Assembly (NCBI RefSeq): GCF_003053725.1
Contig: NZ_QAYC01000004.1
Location: 186,001 to 250,000, forward strand
Reading direction: 5' to 3'
Source: Rhodovulum kholense
Lineage (GTDB): Bacteria > Pseudomonadota > Alphaproteobacteria > Rhodobacterales > Rhodobacteraceae
Length of the DNA stretch: 64,000 nt
This document shows, one piece after another, positions 1-8,638 of this stretch. Below the pieces are notes generated by a model. That model was not told where the DNA came from. It saw only the letters and a list, made by a program, of their open reading frames with translations, and ran no database searches. How positions within the stretch are numbered: the first letter of the stretch is position 1; each line of letters opens with the position of its first letter. A program made the translations under genes and the position numbers.

Positions 1-527
1 TTCGCGAGCGGGCCGTGCCGGTCTGGGATGCCGATGCCGCCGTGCACGGCCTTTATGCCGAGGGCGGCGCCGCGGTTGGACCCATCGGCGGCCTTTGCCC
101 CGAGGCGGTCCGCCGGGGCGCGGTCGACCGTGCGGCGCTGAAGGACTGGATCGCCCGCGAGCCCGAGGCGCTGATGCGGATCGAGGCCGTGGTGCATCCG
201 CTGGTCGCGGCCGACCGTCAGGCCTTCATCGACCGGCACCGCGACGCGCCGCTTCTGGTGCTGGACATCCCGCTTCTGTTCGAGACCGGGGCCGATAAAT
301 GGCTCGACGCGGTGCTGGTGGTGACCGCGACGCCGGAGGTTCAGCGCGCCCGGGTGCTGGACCGTCCGGGCATGACCGAGGCGCAGCTGGACGCCATCCT
401 GGCCCGCCAGATGCCCGATGCCGAAAAACGCGCCCGCGCCGATCATGTGATCGAGACGCTGACGCCGGACCATGCCCGGGCCGAGGTCGTGGCGCTGATC
501 GAAAAGCTGGGGGCCGCCGATGCGTGA
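1..527 (+). CDS. coaE: Dephospho-CoA kinase, C-terminal part (5' end outside window)
   Basis: Catalyses the last step of coenzyme A synthesis, ATP-dependent phosphorylation of the 3'-OH of dephospho-CoA. The reading frame is already open at base 3, so the N-terminal P-loop lies outside the window. What remains contains the family-typical stretches VWDADAAVHGLY, LLVLDIPLLFETG and a C-terminal LARQMPDAEKRARADHVI segment, ending at TGA 525-527. The stop overlaps the dnaQ start by 8 bases, so the two are probably one transcription unit; coaE-dnaQ is a common alphaproteobacterial pair. Identification rests on the conserved DIPLLFE segment and this context. Confidence 0.93.
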   Translation, partial: RERAVPVWDADAAVHGLYAEGGAAVGPIGGLCPEAVRRGAVDRAALKDWIAREPEALMRIEAVVHPLVAADRQAFIDRHRDAPLLVLDIPLLFETGADKWLDAVLVVTATPEVQRARVLDRPGMTEAQLDAILARQMPDAEKRARADHVIETLTPDHARAEVVALIEKLGAADA

Positions 528-1257
528 GATCGTTCTCGACACCGAAACCACGGGCTTCGAGCCCGAAACCGGCGACCGGATCGTCGAGATCGGCGCCGTC
601 GCGCTCTGGAACCATCTGCCCACCGGCGAGACGTTTCACGTCTATATCAACCCCGGCCGCGACATGCCGGACGAGGCCTTCGGTGTGCACGGGATCGGGC
701 CGGATATTCTGGCCAACCCGCGACCGGCCAAGCCCGGCGAGGTCACCCTGCGCGACAAGCCGCCGTTTTCCGAGGTCGGGCAGAAATTCCTCGATTTCGT
801 GCAGGATTCGAAACTGGTGATCCATAATGCCAGCTTCGACATGAAGTTCCTGAATGCCGAGCTTGGTTGGCTGGGTCTGCCCAAACTGCCGATGGGCCAG
901 GCGATCGACACGCTGGCCATGGCGCGCAAGAAGTTTCCGGGTTCGCCCGCGACGCTGGATGCGCTCTGCCGTCGCTTCGGCATCGACAACACGATGCGCG
1001 AAAAGCACGGCGCGCTGCTCGATTCCGAGATCCTGGCCGAGGTCTATCTGGAACTGATCGGCGGCCGACAGCCCGATTTCATGCTGGCCACCCGGTCCCG
1101 GGCCGCAAGCGCCGGGTCCGAGGCCGAGGCGGCGGCCTGGCGTCCGCGTCCGCGGCCGACCCCCCTGCCCCCGCGCCTTACAGACGAAGAAGCCGCCGCC
1201 CATCGGGCCTTTGTCGAGGCGATGGGCGACGGCGCGCTTTGGAAAAGCTACGACTGA
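520..1257 (+). CDS. dnaQ: DNA polymerase III epsilon subunit (3'-5' proofreading exonuclease)
   Basis: Proofreading subunit of the replicative polymerase, 245 aa, a normal length. All DEDDh exonuclease motifs are visible: Exo I at the N-terminus (IVLDTETTGFEP, D7 and E9), Exo II (VIHNASFDMKFL, about residue 105) and Exo III (HGALLDSEILAEVYLEL, catalytic His and Asp). The C-terminal 60 or so residues are Pro/Arg/Ala-rich, the usual place for a polymerase-core tether. ATG 520 lies inside the end of coaE, which suggests translational coupling. It converges with secB, leaving only 6 bases between the two stop codons. Confidence 0.96.
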   Translation: MREIVLDTETTGFEPETGDRIVEIGAVALWNHLPTGETFHVYINPGRDMPDEAFGVHGIGPDILANPRPAKPGEVTLRDKPPFSEVGQKFLDFVQDSKLVIHNASFDMKFLNAELGWLGLPKLPMGQAIDTLAMARKKFPGSPATLDALCRRFGIDNTMREKHGALLDSEILAEVYLELIGGRQPDFMLATRSRAASAGSEAEAAAWRPRPRPTPLPPRLTDEEAAAHRAFVEAMGDGALWKSYD

Positions 1258-1263
1258 GTGGGT

Positions 1264-1770
1264 TTAGGCGGTCCCGCTCGGCGTCTGTTCGTTCTGAACG
1301 GCGGCGGCGCGGCGCGCGATTTCCTGACGGTACAGCGCCACGAAATCGACCGGCTCGAGGTTCAGCGACGGGAAGCCGCCGTCACGCGTCACGTCCGACA
1401 CGATGCGCCGCACGAAGGGGAACAGCATCCGCGGGCATTCGATCAGCAGGAAGGGATGCAGCTGGTCCTCGGGCACGTTCTCGATATGGAAGAGCCCGGC
1501 ATAGTCCAGTTCCATCAGGAAAAGCTGGCTTTGGTCGGCCTTGTTCTTCGACGAGACGGTGAACTTGGTGATGATCTCGTATTGATGCTCGGCCGGACGC
1601 TTGCGCGCGTCGAGTGCCACCTGCACCGTCACGTCAGGAGTCACCTCGCCCGAGGCGCCCTTCTGGACCAGAATGTTTTCGAAGGACATGTCCCGGATAT
1701 ACTGGCCCAGGATCTGCATTCTCACTTGCGGCTGCTGCGCGGCGGCGCCGTTGCCCTCGGTCTCGCTCAT
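1264..1770 (-). CDS. secB: Protein-export chaperone SecB
   Basis: Cytosolic tetrameric chaperone that holds preproteins unfolded and passes them to SecA. 168 aa, typical for an alphaproteobacterial SecB with an acidic/Gln-rich N-terminal extension. Family sequence is clear: QYIRDMSFENI, the hydrophobic groove segment YAGLFHIENVP and LLIECPRMLFPFVRRIVSDVTRDGGFPSLNLEPVDF in two conserved blocks. Starts at ATG 1770, upstream of which lies a short spacer to fxsA, transcribed in the same direction. Confidence 0.97.
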   Translation of the reverse strand: MSETEGNGAAAQQPQVRMQILGQYIRDMSFENILVQKGASGEVTPDVTVQVALDARKRPAEHQYEIITKFTVSSKNKADQSQLFLMELDYAGLFHIENVPEDQLHPFLLIECPRMLFPFVRRIVSDVTRDGGFPSLNLEPVDFVALYRQEIARRAAAVQNEQTPSGTA

Positions 1771-1828
1771 GGCGTGCTCCTGCGAAGGGTTGCGTTGCGC
1801 CTTCGCTTAGCAGGTCGGCCCCCGTCGC

Positions 1829-2338
1829 TCAATGCCGCGTCCAGCCCGAAGGCGGCAGCGAGTCACGGTCTTCCGGAACGTCTTGCGATGACAGGTCCTC
1901 GAAATCGCCGTCGATGATGTCTTCGCGGGCCGGGCGCGGCCGGGCATGGGCCGTGCCGCCGCGCGGCGGGGCGCCGAAGCCGACCGATTGCACCACCACG
2001 CGTTTGGACAGCCAGCGATAGGCCGCCGCCCGAACCGGCGGGATCAGCAGCAGAAGACCCATCGTGTCGGTGAAAAAGCCCGGCGTCAGCAGCATCGCCC
2101 CGGCAAAAAGGATCATCGCGCCATGGGCCAGGGGCTCGGTCGGGTCGCGCAACTCGTTGAACGAACTGCGCACCTGCGACAGCGCCAGCGCGCCCTGCTG
2201 GCGCATCAGCCAGGTGCCCGCCACGGCGGTCGCCAGCACGATGCCCAGCGTCGGCCAAAGCCCGATCAGCCCGCCCACCTGGATGAAAAGCGCGATTTCG
2301 ATCAGCGGGATCGACAGGAACAGCAGGAAAAGCCACAT
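1829..2338 (-). CDS. fxsA: FxsA family membrane protein
   Basis: Small cytoplasmic-membrane protein of the FxsA family, which in E. coli relieves exclusion of phage T7 by the F plasmid; its normal cellular role is unsettled. 169 aa with the family pattern: an N-terminal membrane segment (MWLFLLFLSIPLIEIALF), a second segment around IGLWPTLGIVLATAVAG, then GAMLLTPGFFTDTMGLLLLIPPVR, and a hydrophilic Pro/Arg/Asp-rich tail. Sits between secB and a divergent Tim44-like gene. The family call is confident; a specific function is not. Confidence 0.9.
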   Translation of the reverse strand: MWLFLLFLSIPLIEIALFIQVGGLIGLWPTLGIVLATAVAGTWLMRQQGALALSQVRSSFNELRDPTEPLAHGAMILFAGAMLLTPGFFTDTMGLLLLIPPVRAAAYRWLSKRVVVQSVGFGAPPRGGTAHARPRPAREDIIDGDFEDLSSQDVPEDRDSLPPSGWTRH

Positions 2339-2449
2339 TGCATCACCTCATTCTGCTTCGGGCGGCCCGGTGGACTTGATCGAAGGCGTGCCTTACATAT
2401 GTGCGGTAACGCTTCGATACAAACGCTTCCCGCGACCCGCGAGGTTTTC

Positions 2450-3118
2450 ATGAGCTCTGCCATCATCCAGCTTCTGGTTCTCGCCGGGATCGCCGTGTTC
2501 CTGATCCTGCGGCTTCGGTCCGTTCTTGGCACGCGCGAAGGGTTTGAAAAGCCGCCCGTGCAGATGCCCGATCCCGCGGCGCGCCGGGCCGACAACCGCC
2601 GGTCCTTCGAGGTGATCGAGGGCGGTCCCGATACCGACATCACCGATCATGTCGAAGATGGCAGCCCGGCCGCGAAGGCGCTTGCGGCGATGAAGCTGGC
2701 CGAACCGGGCTTTTCGGTCGGCGAATTCCTCCATGGTGCGCGCGGCGCCTATGAGATGATCCTGATGGCGTTCGAACATGGCACCATCGAGGATGTCGCG
2801 GCGTTTCTGGCCCCCGATGTCCGCGACAGCTTTGCCGAGGTGATCCGGCTTCGCGAGGAACAGGGGCTGTCGGTCGATGCCAATTTCGTCGGCGTGCGCG
2901 AGCTGTCGCTGAAGGATGCGACCTATGACCGCGACACCGGCGAGGCCGAACTGATGGTGCGGTTTGTTGGCGAACTGACCTCTGTCGTGCGCAACGAGGC
3001 GGGCGAGATCGTCGAGGGCAGCCCCAGCGAAATCAAGCGTCAGCGCGATGTCTGGACCTTTGCCCGCGTGATGGGCTCGGACGATCCGAACTGGCAGCTC
3101 GTCGCGACCGACGAGTGA
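2450..3118 (+). CDS. Tim44/TimA family inner-membrane-associated protein
   Basis: 222 aa starting at ATG 2450. An N-terminal hydrophobic helix (residues about 3-22, IIQLLVLAGIAVFLILRL) is followed by a charged linker and a Tim44-like domain (EFLHGARGAYEMILMAFEHG..., ending WTFARVMGSDDPNWQLVATDE). The fold is shared with the mitochondrial import motor subunit Tim44. Bacterial members are membrane-tethered and of unclear function. In relatives this gene usually stands directly before mltA and an Smr gene; here about 4.4 kb carrying ampR-bla, efp-epmA and a lipoprotein gene intervenes, which I infer to be lineage-specific. Confidence 0.9.
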   Translation: MSSAIIQLLVLAGIAVFLILRLRSVLGTREGFEKPPVQMPDPAARRADNRRSFEVIEGGPDTDITDHVEDGSPAAKALAAMKLAEPGFSVGEFLHGARGAYEMILMAFEHGTIEDVAAFLAPDVRDSFAEVIRLREEQGLSVDANFVGVRELSLKDATYDRDTGEAELMVRFVGELTSVVRNEAGEIVEGSPSEIKRQRDVWTFARVMGSDDPNWQLVATDE

Positions 3119-3159
3119 CGCGCCACGCCCCGCTGCGGCGGCACGCCTAAAGGGCCCCC

Positions 3160-4035
3160 TCATTCCCCGTTCAGCGCCTCGGCCTTCAGCCAGGCGGCAA
3201 AGCAGGTCATTTCCGGCGTCAGCGCCCGGTCTGCCGGATAGGTCAGGTAATAGCGCCCCGCGGGCAGCTCGACCGCGAAGGGCTGGACCAGCGTGCCCGC
3301 AGCGATCTGCCGCGCGAACATCGGCACCGGCAACAGCGCTACGCCCGCGCCTTCGGCGGCCAGATCGGCCAGCGCGATCGAGGAATCGAAGACCGGGCCG
3401 GTCAGCGGCGGACAGGGATGGCCTGCGGCGGCGAACCAGCGCGGCCACTCGTCGCTGCGATAGCTGCGCAGCAGCGGCGCGCGCGCCAGATCGGCCGGGC
3501 TTTTCAGGCGCGCCGCCAGACCGGGCGCGCAAAGCGGCGCCAGCGGGGCCTCGACCAGCGGCTCGGCTGCGATCCCGGTCCAGAGCCCGCTGCCGAAGCG
3601 GATCGCCAAGTCGAGCCCCTCGCGCAGGATCTCGACCCGGTTGTTGTTGGTCGAGATCCGCAGGTCGATCCGGGGATGCGCCCGGGTGAAGGCGGGCAGG
3701 CGTGGCATCAGCCAGCCAAGCGCGAAGGTCGTGACCACGCCCACCTTCAGCACCTCGATATGGTGCCGCCCCGCGATCCGGTCCAGCGCCCGCGCCATCG
3801 CGTCGAACCCCTGTTCCAGCACCGGAAACAGCATTCGCCCCTCGTCGGTCGGCACCAGCCCGCCGGGCGTGCGCAGCAACAGCGCGGTGCCCAGCAGATC
3901 CTCGAGCCGCGCGATCTGATGGCTGACCGCTGCCTGTGTCACCCGTAGTTCGACCGCCGCCCGGGTAAAGCTGCCCTGCCGCACCGCGACTTCGAAGACG
4001 CGCAGGGCGTTCAGCGGAATGTCGGGCCGGTCCAT
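3160..4035 (-). CDS. ampR: LysR-family regulator of the AmpR type, divergent to beta-lactamase
   Basis: LysR-type activator/repressor with an N-terminal winged HTH (LNALRVFEVAVRQGSF then AAVSHQIARLEDLLG) and a substrate-binding domain with the AmpR-like segment VGVVTTFALGWLMPRL. It is divergent from a class A beta-lactamase, the classical ampR-bla layout in which AmpR senses cell-wall turnover products. Two starts are possible, ATG 4041 and ATG 4035; the GAGG upstream is 2 bases from the first and about 8 from the second, so I chose 4035. The family also includes GcvA-like proteins, but the neighbour favours AmpR. Confidence 0.85.
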   Translation of the reverse strand: MDRPDIPLNALRVFEVAVRQGSFTRAAVELRVTQAAVSHQIARLEDLLGTALLLRTPGGLVPTDEGRMLFPVLEQGFDAMARALDRIAGRHHIEVLKVGVVTTFALGWLMPRLPAFTRAHPRIDLRISTNNNRVEILREGLDLAIRFGSGLWTGIAAEPLVEAPLAPLCAPGLAARLKSPADLARAPLLRSYRSDEWPRWFAAAGHPCPPLTGPVFDSSIALADLAAEGAGVALLPVPMFARQIAAGTLVQPFAVELPAGRYYLTYPADRALTPEMTCFAAWLKAEALNGE

Positions 4036-4041
4036 CGCCAT

Positions 4042-4209
4042 TACCTCAGCTCATGCGGCGCGTGACGATTTCTCGTTGGTCCCGGACGGGGCGCCTCGCT
4101 ATCAGATCTACAGGACAACGCGCGCTGTCTGAACATCCTCGATCCCCATGACCGGCCCTTTCGGGCCCGGACCCGGCCCGCCGGTCGCAGCCAAGGAGTG
4201 TCCTTCGCG
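4042..4209. promoter_or_regulatory. Divergent ampR-bla control region
   Basis: The 170 or so bases between the two divergent starts must hold both promoters and, by analogy with other ampR-bla pairs, a LysR operator. I cannot point to a convincing T-N11-A palindrome by eye. A clear AAGGAG ribosome binding site lies at 4193-4198 before the beta-lactamase start. Confidence 0.5.
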
Positions 4210-5106
4210 ATGTCCTATCCCCTTCGACTGCCCCGCCTTCTGGCGGGACTTGCCCTCGGCCTTGCGCTGTGCGGCCCCGCCCTTGCCCGCACTGCGGAAG
4301 ACGACGCGGCCCGGGCCCTGACCGACACCATCGCCCGGCTTGAAACCGCCCTGCCCGCGCGGATCGGCGTCGCGATCCGCGACAACGGGTCCGACTGGGG
4401 CTGGAGCCACCGCGACTCCGAACGGTTCCTGATGGCCAGCACCTTCAAGTCGGTGCTGTGCGGCGCCGTGCTCGATCGCGCCGACCGGGGGCTGCTGTCG
4501 CTGGGCGATGCGGTGGCGATCCCGCCCGAGGCGATCCTTGACTATGCCCCGGTGGCCGAGACCCATGTCGGCGGGACGATGACGCTTGGCGATCTCTGCC
4601 TCGCCACTCTCGACATGAGCGACAACACCGCCGCTAATCTGCTGATCGACCGGCTGGGCGGCCCGCAGGAGGTGACGGCCTTCCTGCGCCGGATCGGCGA
4701 TCCGGTGACGCGGCTCGACCGCACCGAACCCGGCCTGAACCTGTTCGACCCGGCCGATCCGCGCGACACCACCAGCCCGGCGGCGATGGCGGCGACCTGG
4801 CAGAGGCTGTTGCTGGGGGATGTGCTGTCGCCCGCCTCTCGGGCCCGCCTTGCGGACTGGATGAGCCATGGCTCGGTCACCGCGTCCCTGATCCGTGCCA
4901 GTACGCCGCCGGACTGGACGGTCTCGGACAAGTCGGGCGGCGGCAGGGACTATACCCGCAATCTGGTGGCGATGATCCAGGCCCCGGGCCGGGCGCCGGT
5001 CGTCGTGGCGATCTATCTGTCCGATTGTCCCGCCGACTGGGCCACGCGCAACGCCGCAGTGGCCGAGATCGGAGCGGCGGTGATCGCGCTTCTGAAGACG
5101 CGCTAG
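4210..5106 (+). CDS. bla: Class A beta-lactamase (periplasmic)
   Basis: Serine beta-lactamase that hydrolyses the beta-lactam ring in the periplasm, 298 aa from ATG 4210. A signal peptide (about residues 1-26, hydrophobic core ending GPALA) precedes the mature enzyme. All class A motifs are present: S77-T-F-K80 (Ser70/Lys73), S137-D-N139 (Ser130 loop), E173-PGLN (Glu166 in the omega loop) and K241-S-G (Lys234 triad, KSG rather than the more usual KTG). The residue before the catalytic Ser is Ala, not the common Cys69. GTG 4198 is in frame but sits on top of the AAGGAG site, so ATG 4210 is preferred. Substrate range cannot be read from the sequence. Confidence 0.93.
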   Translation: MSYPLRLPRLLAGLALGLALCGPALARTAEDDAARALTDTIARLETALPARIGVAIRDNGSDWGWSHRDSERFLMASTFKSVLCGAVLDRADRGLLSLGDAVAIPPEAILDYAPVAETHVGGTMTLGDLCLATLDMSDNTAANLLIDRLGGPQEVTAFLRRIGDPVTRLDRTEPGLNLFDPADPRDTTSPAAMAATWQRLLLGDVLSPASRARLADWMSHGSVTASLIRASTPPDWTVSDKSGGGRDYTRNLVAMIQAPGRAPVVVAIYLSDCPADWATRNAAVAEIGAAVIALLKTR

Positions 5107-5155
5107 GCGTCCTCGGGTCCGGCCGCGCGGCAGGCGGCCGGACATCCCGCCCGCA

Positions 5156-5722
5156 TCAGTCCTTCGAGCGTTCGACGTAGGTGTTGTCGGCGGTGTTGAT
5201 CACGATCCGGGTGCCGACATCGATATGGGGGGGGACCATCACCCGCACGCCGATATCGGTCATGGCGGGCTTGTAGCTCGACGAGGCGGTCTGCCCCTTC
5301 ACCACCGGTTCTGTCTCGGCGACCTCGACCACCATCTTCTGCGGCAGTTCGATCGAGATCGGGTTGCCCTCGAAGGTCTGCAGGAAGACCCGCATCCCGG
5401 GCTGCAGGTAGGCCGCCGAGTCGCCGACCACGTCGGGATGCGCCGCCACCTGGTCGAAGCTCTCGGGGTTCATGAAGTGGAACCCTTCCGCGTCGTCGTA
5501 AAGGAAGTCGTATTCGCGCTCGTCGACATTGGCCTTTTCCACCTGTTCGGTGGTCTTCCAGCGCTCGGTGGTCTTCACGCCGTCCGAAATCCGGCGCATG
5601 TCGACCGACGTGGTGGGCGTGCCCTTGCCGGGATGGAAGTTCTCGGCCTTGAGAACGACGTAGAGCTGGCCATCCTTTTCGACGACGTTGCCCTTGCGGA
5701 GCGAGGAGGCGATGACTTTCAC
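5156..5722 (-). CDS. efp: Translation elongation factor P
   Basis: EF-P binds ribosomes stalled on polyproline stretches and promotes peptide-bond formation. 188 aa from GTG 5722, with an AAGGA site 7 bases upstream; the protein begins (V/M)[11 protein letters not shown]. The KOW-like N-domain carries the modified-lysine loop HPGKGTPTT (K33, equal to E. coli K34), and the two OB-like domains follow, ending [18 protein letters not shown] divergent epmA gene lies 103 bases away, which fits beta-lysylation of K33. The frame stays open upstream of GTG 5722 but that stretch has no EF-P similarity. Confidence 0.96.
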   Translation of the reverse strand: MKVIASSLRKGNVVEKDGQLYVVLKAENFHPGKGTPTTSVDMRRISDGVKTTERWKTTEQVEKANVDEREYDFLYDDAEGFHFMNPESFDQVAAHPDVVGDSAAYLQPGMRVFLQTFEGNPISIELPQKMVVEVAETEPVVKGQTASSSYKPAMTDIGVRVMVPPHIDVGTRIVINTADNTYVERSKD

Positions 5723-5825
5723 GGGGGTTTCCTTGTGGACGGTCTTGCTGCGGTATATCCGGCTGATCGGACACGGCCCTAGCCGAACTTGGCGCGAAAT
5801 TCCAGAAGAAAGAAAGGCGCAGCGC

Positions 5826-6863
5826 ATGACCGACACGCCCTGGTGGACCCCGACCCGGCATGCCGACCGCCGCCCGGCGCTGTTGGCGCGCAACCGCGTG
5901 CAGGCCGCGATCCGGGGTTGGCTGGCGGATCAGGATTTCGTCGAGGTCGACCCGCCGGCGCTGGTCATCAGCCCCGGCAACGAGGCGCATCTGCATGCCT
6001 TCGCGACCGAAGCCATCGGCACGGACGGGGGGACGCGGCGGATGTATCTGCACACCTCGCCCGAATTCGCGATGAAAAAGCTGCTGGCCGCGGGCGAAAC
6101 CCGGATCGCGGCCTTCGCCCATGTCTGGCGCAACCGCGAAAGCGGGCCGCGCCACAGCCCCGAATTCACCATGCTGGAATGGTATCGCGCGGGTGAGGAT
6201 TACACCCGGCTGATGGAGGACACCGCCCGCATGCTGCAACTGGCCTGCGAGGCGGCGGGCACAAGGCGGCTTTGCCATGACGGGCAGAACTGCGACCCCT
6301 TCGCGCCTGTCGAGCGGCTGTCGGTCGCGCAGGCCTTTGCCGATCATGCCGGGATCGACCTTCTGGCGACGCTTGCGCCCGGGGGCGGCACCGACCGCGA
6401 CGGGCTTGCCGCCCAGACCGCTGCTGCCGGCATCGCCTTTGGCGCGGAGGACAGCTGGTCGGACATCTTCAGCCGGGTTCTGGTCGAGAGGATCGAGCCG
6501 CATCTGGGGCGCGGCCGGATCACCGTGCTCGACCGCTATCCGGCCGCCGAGGCGGCGCTGGCGCGGGCCTGCGCTGACGACCCGCGCGAGGCCGAGCGGT
6601 TCGAGGTCTATGCCTGCGGGGTCGAACTGGCCAATGGCTTCGGCGAGCTGACCGACCCCGCCGAACAGCGCCGCCGTTTCGAGGCCGAGATGGACGAGAA
6701 AGAGCGCGTCTATGGCGAGCGCTATCCGCTGGACGAGGATTTTCTTGCGGCGCTGGCGCTGATGCCGCCCGCCTCGGGCATCGCGCTTGGCTTTGACCGG
6801 CTGGCGATGCTGGCCACGGCCGCGCCGCGGATCGAGGACGTGCTCTGGGCTCCGGTGTCCTGA
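5826..6863 (+). CDS. epmA: EF-P beta-lysine ligase (EpmA/PoxA/GenX, class II aaRS-like)
   Basis: Truncated lysyl-tRNA synthetase paralogue that attaches (R)-beta-lysine to the conserved lysine of EF-P. 345 aa from ATG 5826, close to the usual 325-350. It lacks the anticodon-binding domain of LysRS and begins directly in the catalytic core: [22 protein letters not shown], motif 2 ([22 protein letters not shown]) and motif 3 ([12 protein letters not shown]). Divergent from efp. The aminomutase EpmB that makes beta-lysine is not in this window. Confidence is high because length, missing N-domain and neighbour all agree. Confidence 0.93.
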   Translation: MTDTPWWTPTRHADRRPALLARNRVQAAIRGWLADQDFVEVDPPALVISPGNEAHLHAFATEAIGTDGGTRRMYLHTSPEFAMKKLLAAGETRIAAFAHVWRNRESGPRHSPEFTMLEWYRAGEDYTRLMEDTARMLQLACEAAGTRRLCHDGQNCDPFAPVERLSVAQAFADHAGIDLLATLAPGGGTDRDGLAAQTAAAGIAFGAEDSWSDIFSRVLVERIEPHLGRGRITVLDRYPAAEAALARACADDPREAERFEVYACGVELANGFGELTDPAEQRRRFEAEMDEKERVYGERYPLDEDFLAALALMPPASGIALGFDRLAMLATAAPRIEDVLWAPVS

Positions 6864-6992
6864 CCCCCTCCGCTCGGTGCCGCGGTTCCAAACGCTGCGT
6901 CAAATTTTCTCCCGGCGCGAAACGGCTGGCCTTTTCATTCCGGGAAGCTATTCACCCTTTCGTGATGAGTTCCATTTTTTGAGGTCGCTGCA

Positions 6993-7328
6993 GTGAAATT
7001 TCGTTTCGTCGGACTGTTGTCCTGTGCCCTGGTCTTGTCGGTTTCCGCCTGTGCCAAACGCCCCGACGCCATCGCCCCCGCCCCGATGCCCGCCGGTATG
7101 TACGACAAGATGAGCTGCGCGAAGGCGCGCGACGAGCTGATGAAGGTCAATGCCGAGGTCGAAGAGCTGTCGCGCAAGCAATCGGGAGCCGCGACGGCCG
7201 ATGCGATCGGCGTCTTCCTGATCCTGGTGCCGATGTCGACCCTTTCGGGCGGCGACAAGGCGGGCGATCTCGCGGCCGCCAAGGGCCGGAAACTGGCGCT
7301 GGAAGCGCGGCTCGAAAACTGCCGCTGA
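6993..7328 (+). CDS. Small predicted lipoprotein of unknown function
   Basis: 111 aa from GTG 6993, with GAGG 8 bases upstream. A lipoprotein signal is clear: short charged start, hydrophobic core and lipobox VSAC with Cys20 as lipidation site. The mature part is helical and charged (KMSCAKARDELMKVNAEVEELSRKQ), followed by a hydrophobic stretch (TADAIGVFLILVPMSTL) that could contact the membrane, and ends with a second Lys/Arg-rich helix. I recognise no specific family. It stands alone between epmA and mltA on the same strand. Confidence 0.75.
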   Translation: MKFRFVGLLSCALVLSVSACAKRPDAIAPAPMPAGMYDKMSCAKARDELMKVNAEVEELSRKQSGAATADAIGVFLILVPMSTLSGGDKAGDLAAAKGRKLALEARLENCR

Positions 7329-7546
7329 CCGGCTGCCCGGCCCGGCGGACTGCGGCCTGCCGGGTCAGCCTGTCTTTCGATCATTCCGCCGATCCGGGCC
7401 GGTTTCGGCACATCCGGTCTGGGACCGGGCGGCGTTTGGCGCTATCACGGGGCTTGGCCCCGACCTGCGCCCGGGGCGCGCGCCTGCGCCCGGCCGGACC
7501 CGGGTCGGGCGGAACGCGGCGCAGCGGATCGCGACAGCAGGGCCCC

Positions 7547-8635
7547 GTGGAAAAGCGCAGCGCAGCACCCTCCCCGACCGGCGACGCGGCGCCGACGCGC
7601 GCGCTTCGCGGCTTCGGGGCCGCGATCTGTCTGGCGATGGCCCTGGGCGGCGCCGGCCCGGGCACGGCGGCGCCGTCGGTCGAGATGCTCTCCTTTGCCG
7701 ATCTCAAGGGCTGGGACACCGACGACCATGCCCAGGCGCTGGCCGCTTTCCGCGAAACCTGCCCCGACCTGCCAGATCCGCCCTGGACCGCGCTGTGTGC
7801 CCTGTCCGAACGGCAATCGAGCGCCCGGAGCTTCTTCGAGCTGTTTTTCCGGCCGGTCCTGATCGGCGGCGACAACCCGGCGCTGTTCACCGGCTATTTC
7901 GAGCCCGTGCTAAAGGCCGCCCGCGCCCCAGATGCCCGGTTCCGGTACCCGATCTACCGCCTGCCGCCCGACCTTCCCGCCGACCGGCCCTGGTTCTCGC
8001 GCCGCGAGATCACCGAAGGCGGGGTGCTTGACGGGCGCGGGCTGGAAATCGCCTGGCTTGAAGACCCGGTCGATGTGTTCTTTCTTCAGGTGCAGGGATC
8101 GGGTCGGCTGACCCTGCCCGACGGTGCCCTGCTGCGCGTCGGCTATGGCGGCAAGAACGGCCACGACTACCGCTCGATCGGCAAGGAGCTGGTCCGGCGC
8201 GGGGTCTATGAGGCGCATCAGGTCTCGGCCCGGGTGATCCGCGCCTGGGTCCGGCGCCATCCCGAGGCGGGGGCGGACCTTCTTCTGCACAACCCGTCCT
8301 TCGTCTTCTTCCGCGAACTCGACGCGCTGCCGCCGGGCAAGGGGCCGCTCGGGGCGATGAACCGGCCGGTCACGCCGATGCGCAGCCTTGCGGTCGACCC
8401 CGCCTACGTGCCGCTGGGCGCGCCGGTCTGGATCGAAAAGGGCGGGCGGTATCCCTTGCACCGGCTGATGGTCGCGCAGGACACCGGCTCGGCGATCAAG
8501 GGGGCGCAGCGGGCCGACATCTTCTATGGCACCGGCGCGGGTGCCGGGCGGCTGGCGGGCGAAGTGCGCGATCCGGGCCGGATGGTGGTGCTGCTGCCGA
8601 TCGACCTGGCGCTTGCGCTGCTGCCCGGAGGCTGA
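7547..8635 (+). CDS. mltA: Membrane-bound lytic murein transglycosylase A
   Basis: Cleaves the MurNAc-GlcNAc bond of peptidoglycan, leaving 1,6-anhydroMurNAc. The MltA domain and C-terminal 3D domain are evident: FTGYFEPVLKA, VDVFFLQVQGSGRL, GKNGHDYRSIGKELV, and the 3D domain aspartates in LMVAQDTGSAIKGAQRADIFYGTG. The start is uncertain: the open frame reaches back to 7436, but GTG 7547 leaves a reasonable N-terminus followed by a hydrophobic export segment (FGAAICLAMALGGAGPGTAA). Followed after 3 bases by the Smr gene. Turnover products of such enzymes are AmpR signals and feed the AmgK/MurU salvage route encoded nearby. Confidence 0.88.
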   Translation: MEKRSAAPSPTGDAAPTRALRGFGAAICLAMALGGAGPGTAAPSVEMLSFADLKGWDTDDHAQALAAFRETCPDLPDPPWTALCALSERQSSARSFFELFFRPVLIGGDNPALFTGYFEPVLKAARAPDARFRYPIYRLPPDLPADRPWFSRREITEGGVLDGRGLEIAWLEDPVDVFFLQVQGSGRLTLPDGALLRVGYGGKNGHDYRSIGKELVRRGVYEAHQVSARVIRAWVRRHPEAGADLLLHNPSFVFFRELDALPPGKGPLGAMNRPVTPMRSLAVDPAYVPLGAPVWIEKGGRYPLHRLMVAQDTGSAIKGAQRADIFYGTGAGAGRLAGEVRDPGRMVVLLPIDLALALLPGG

Positions 8636-8638
8636 GCG

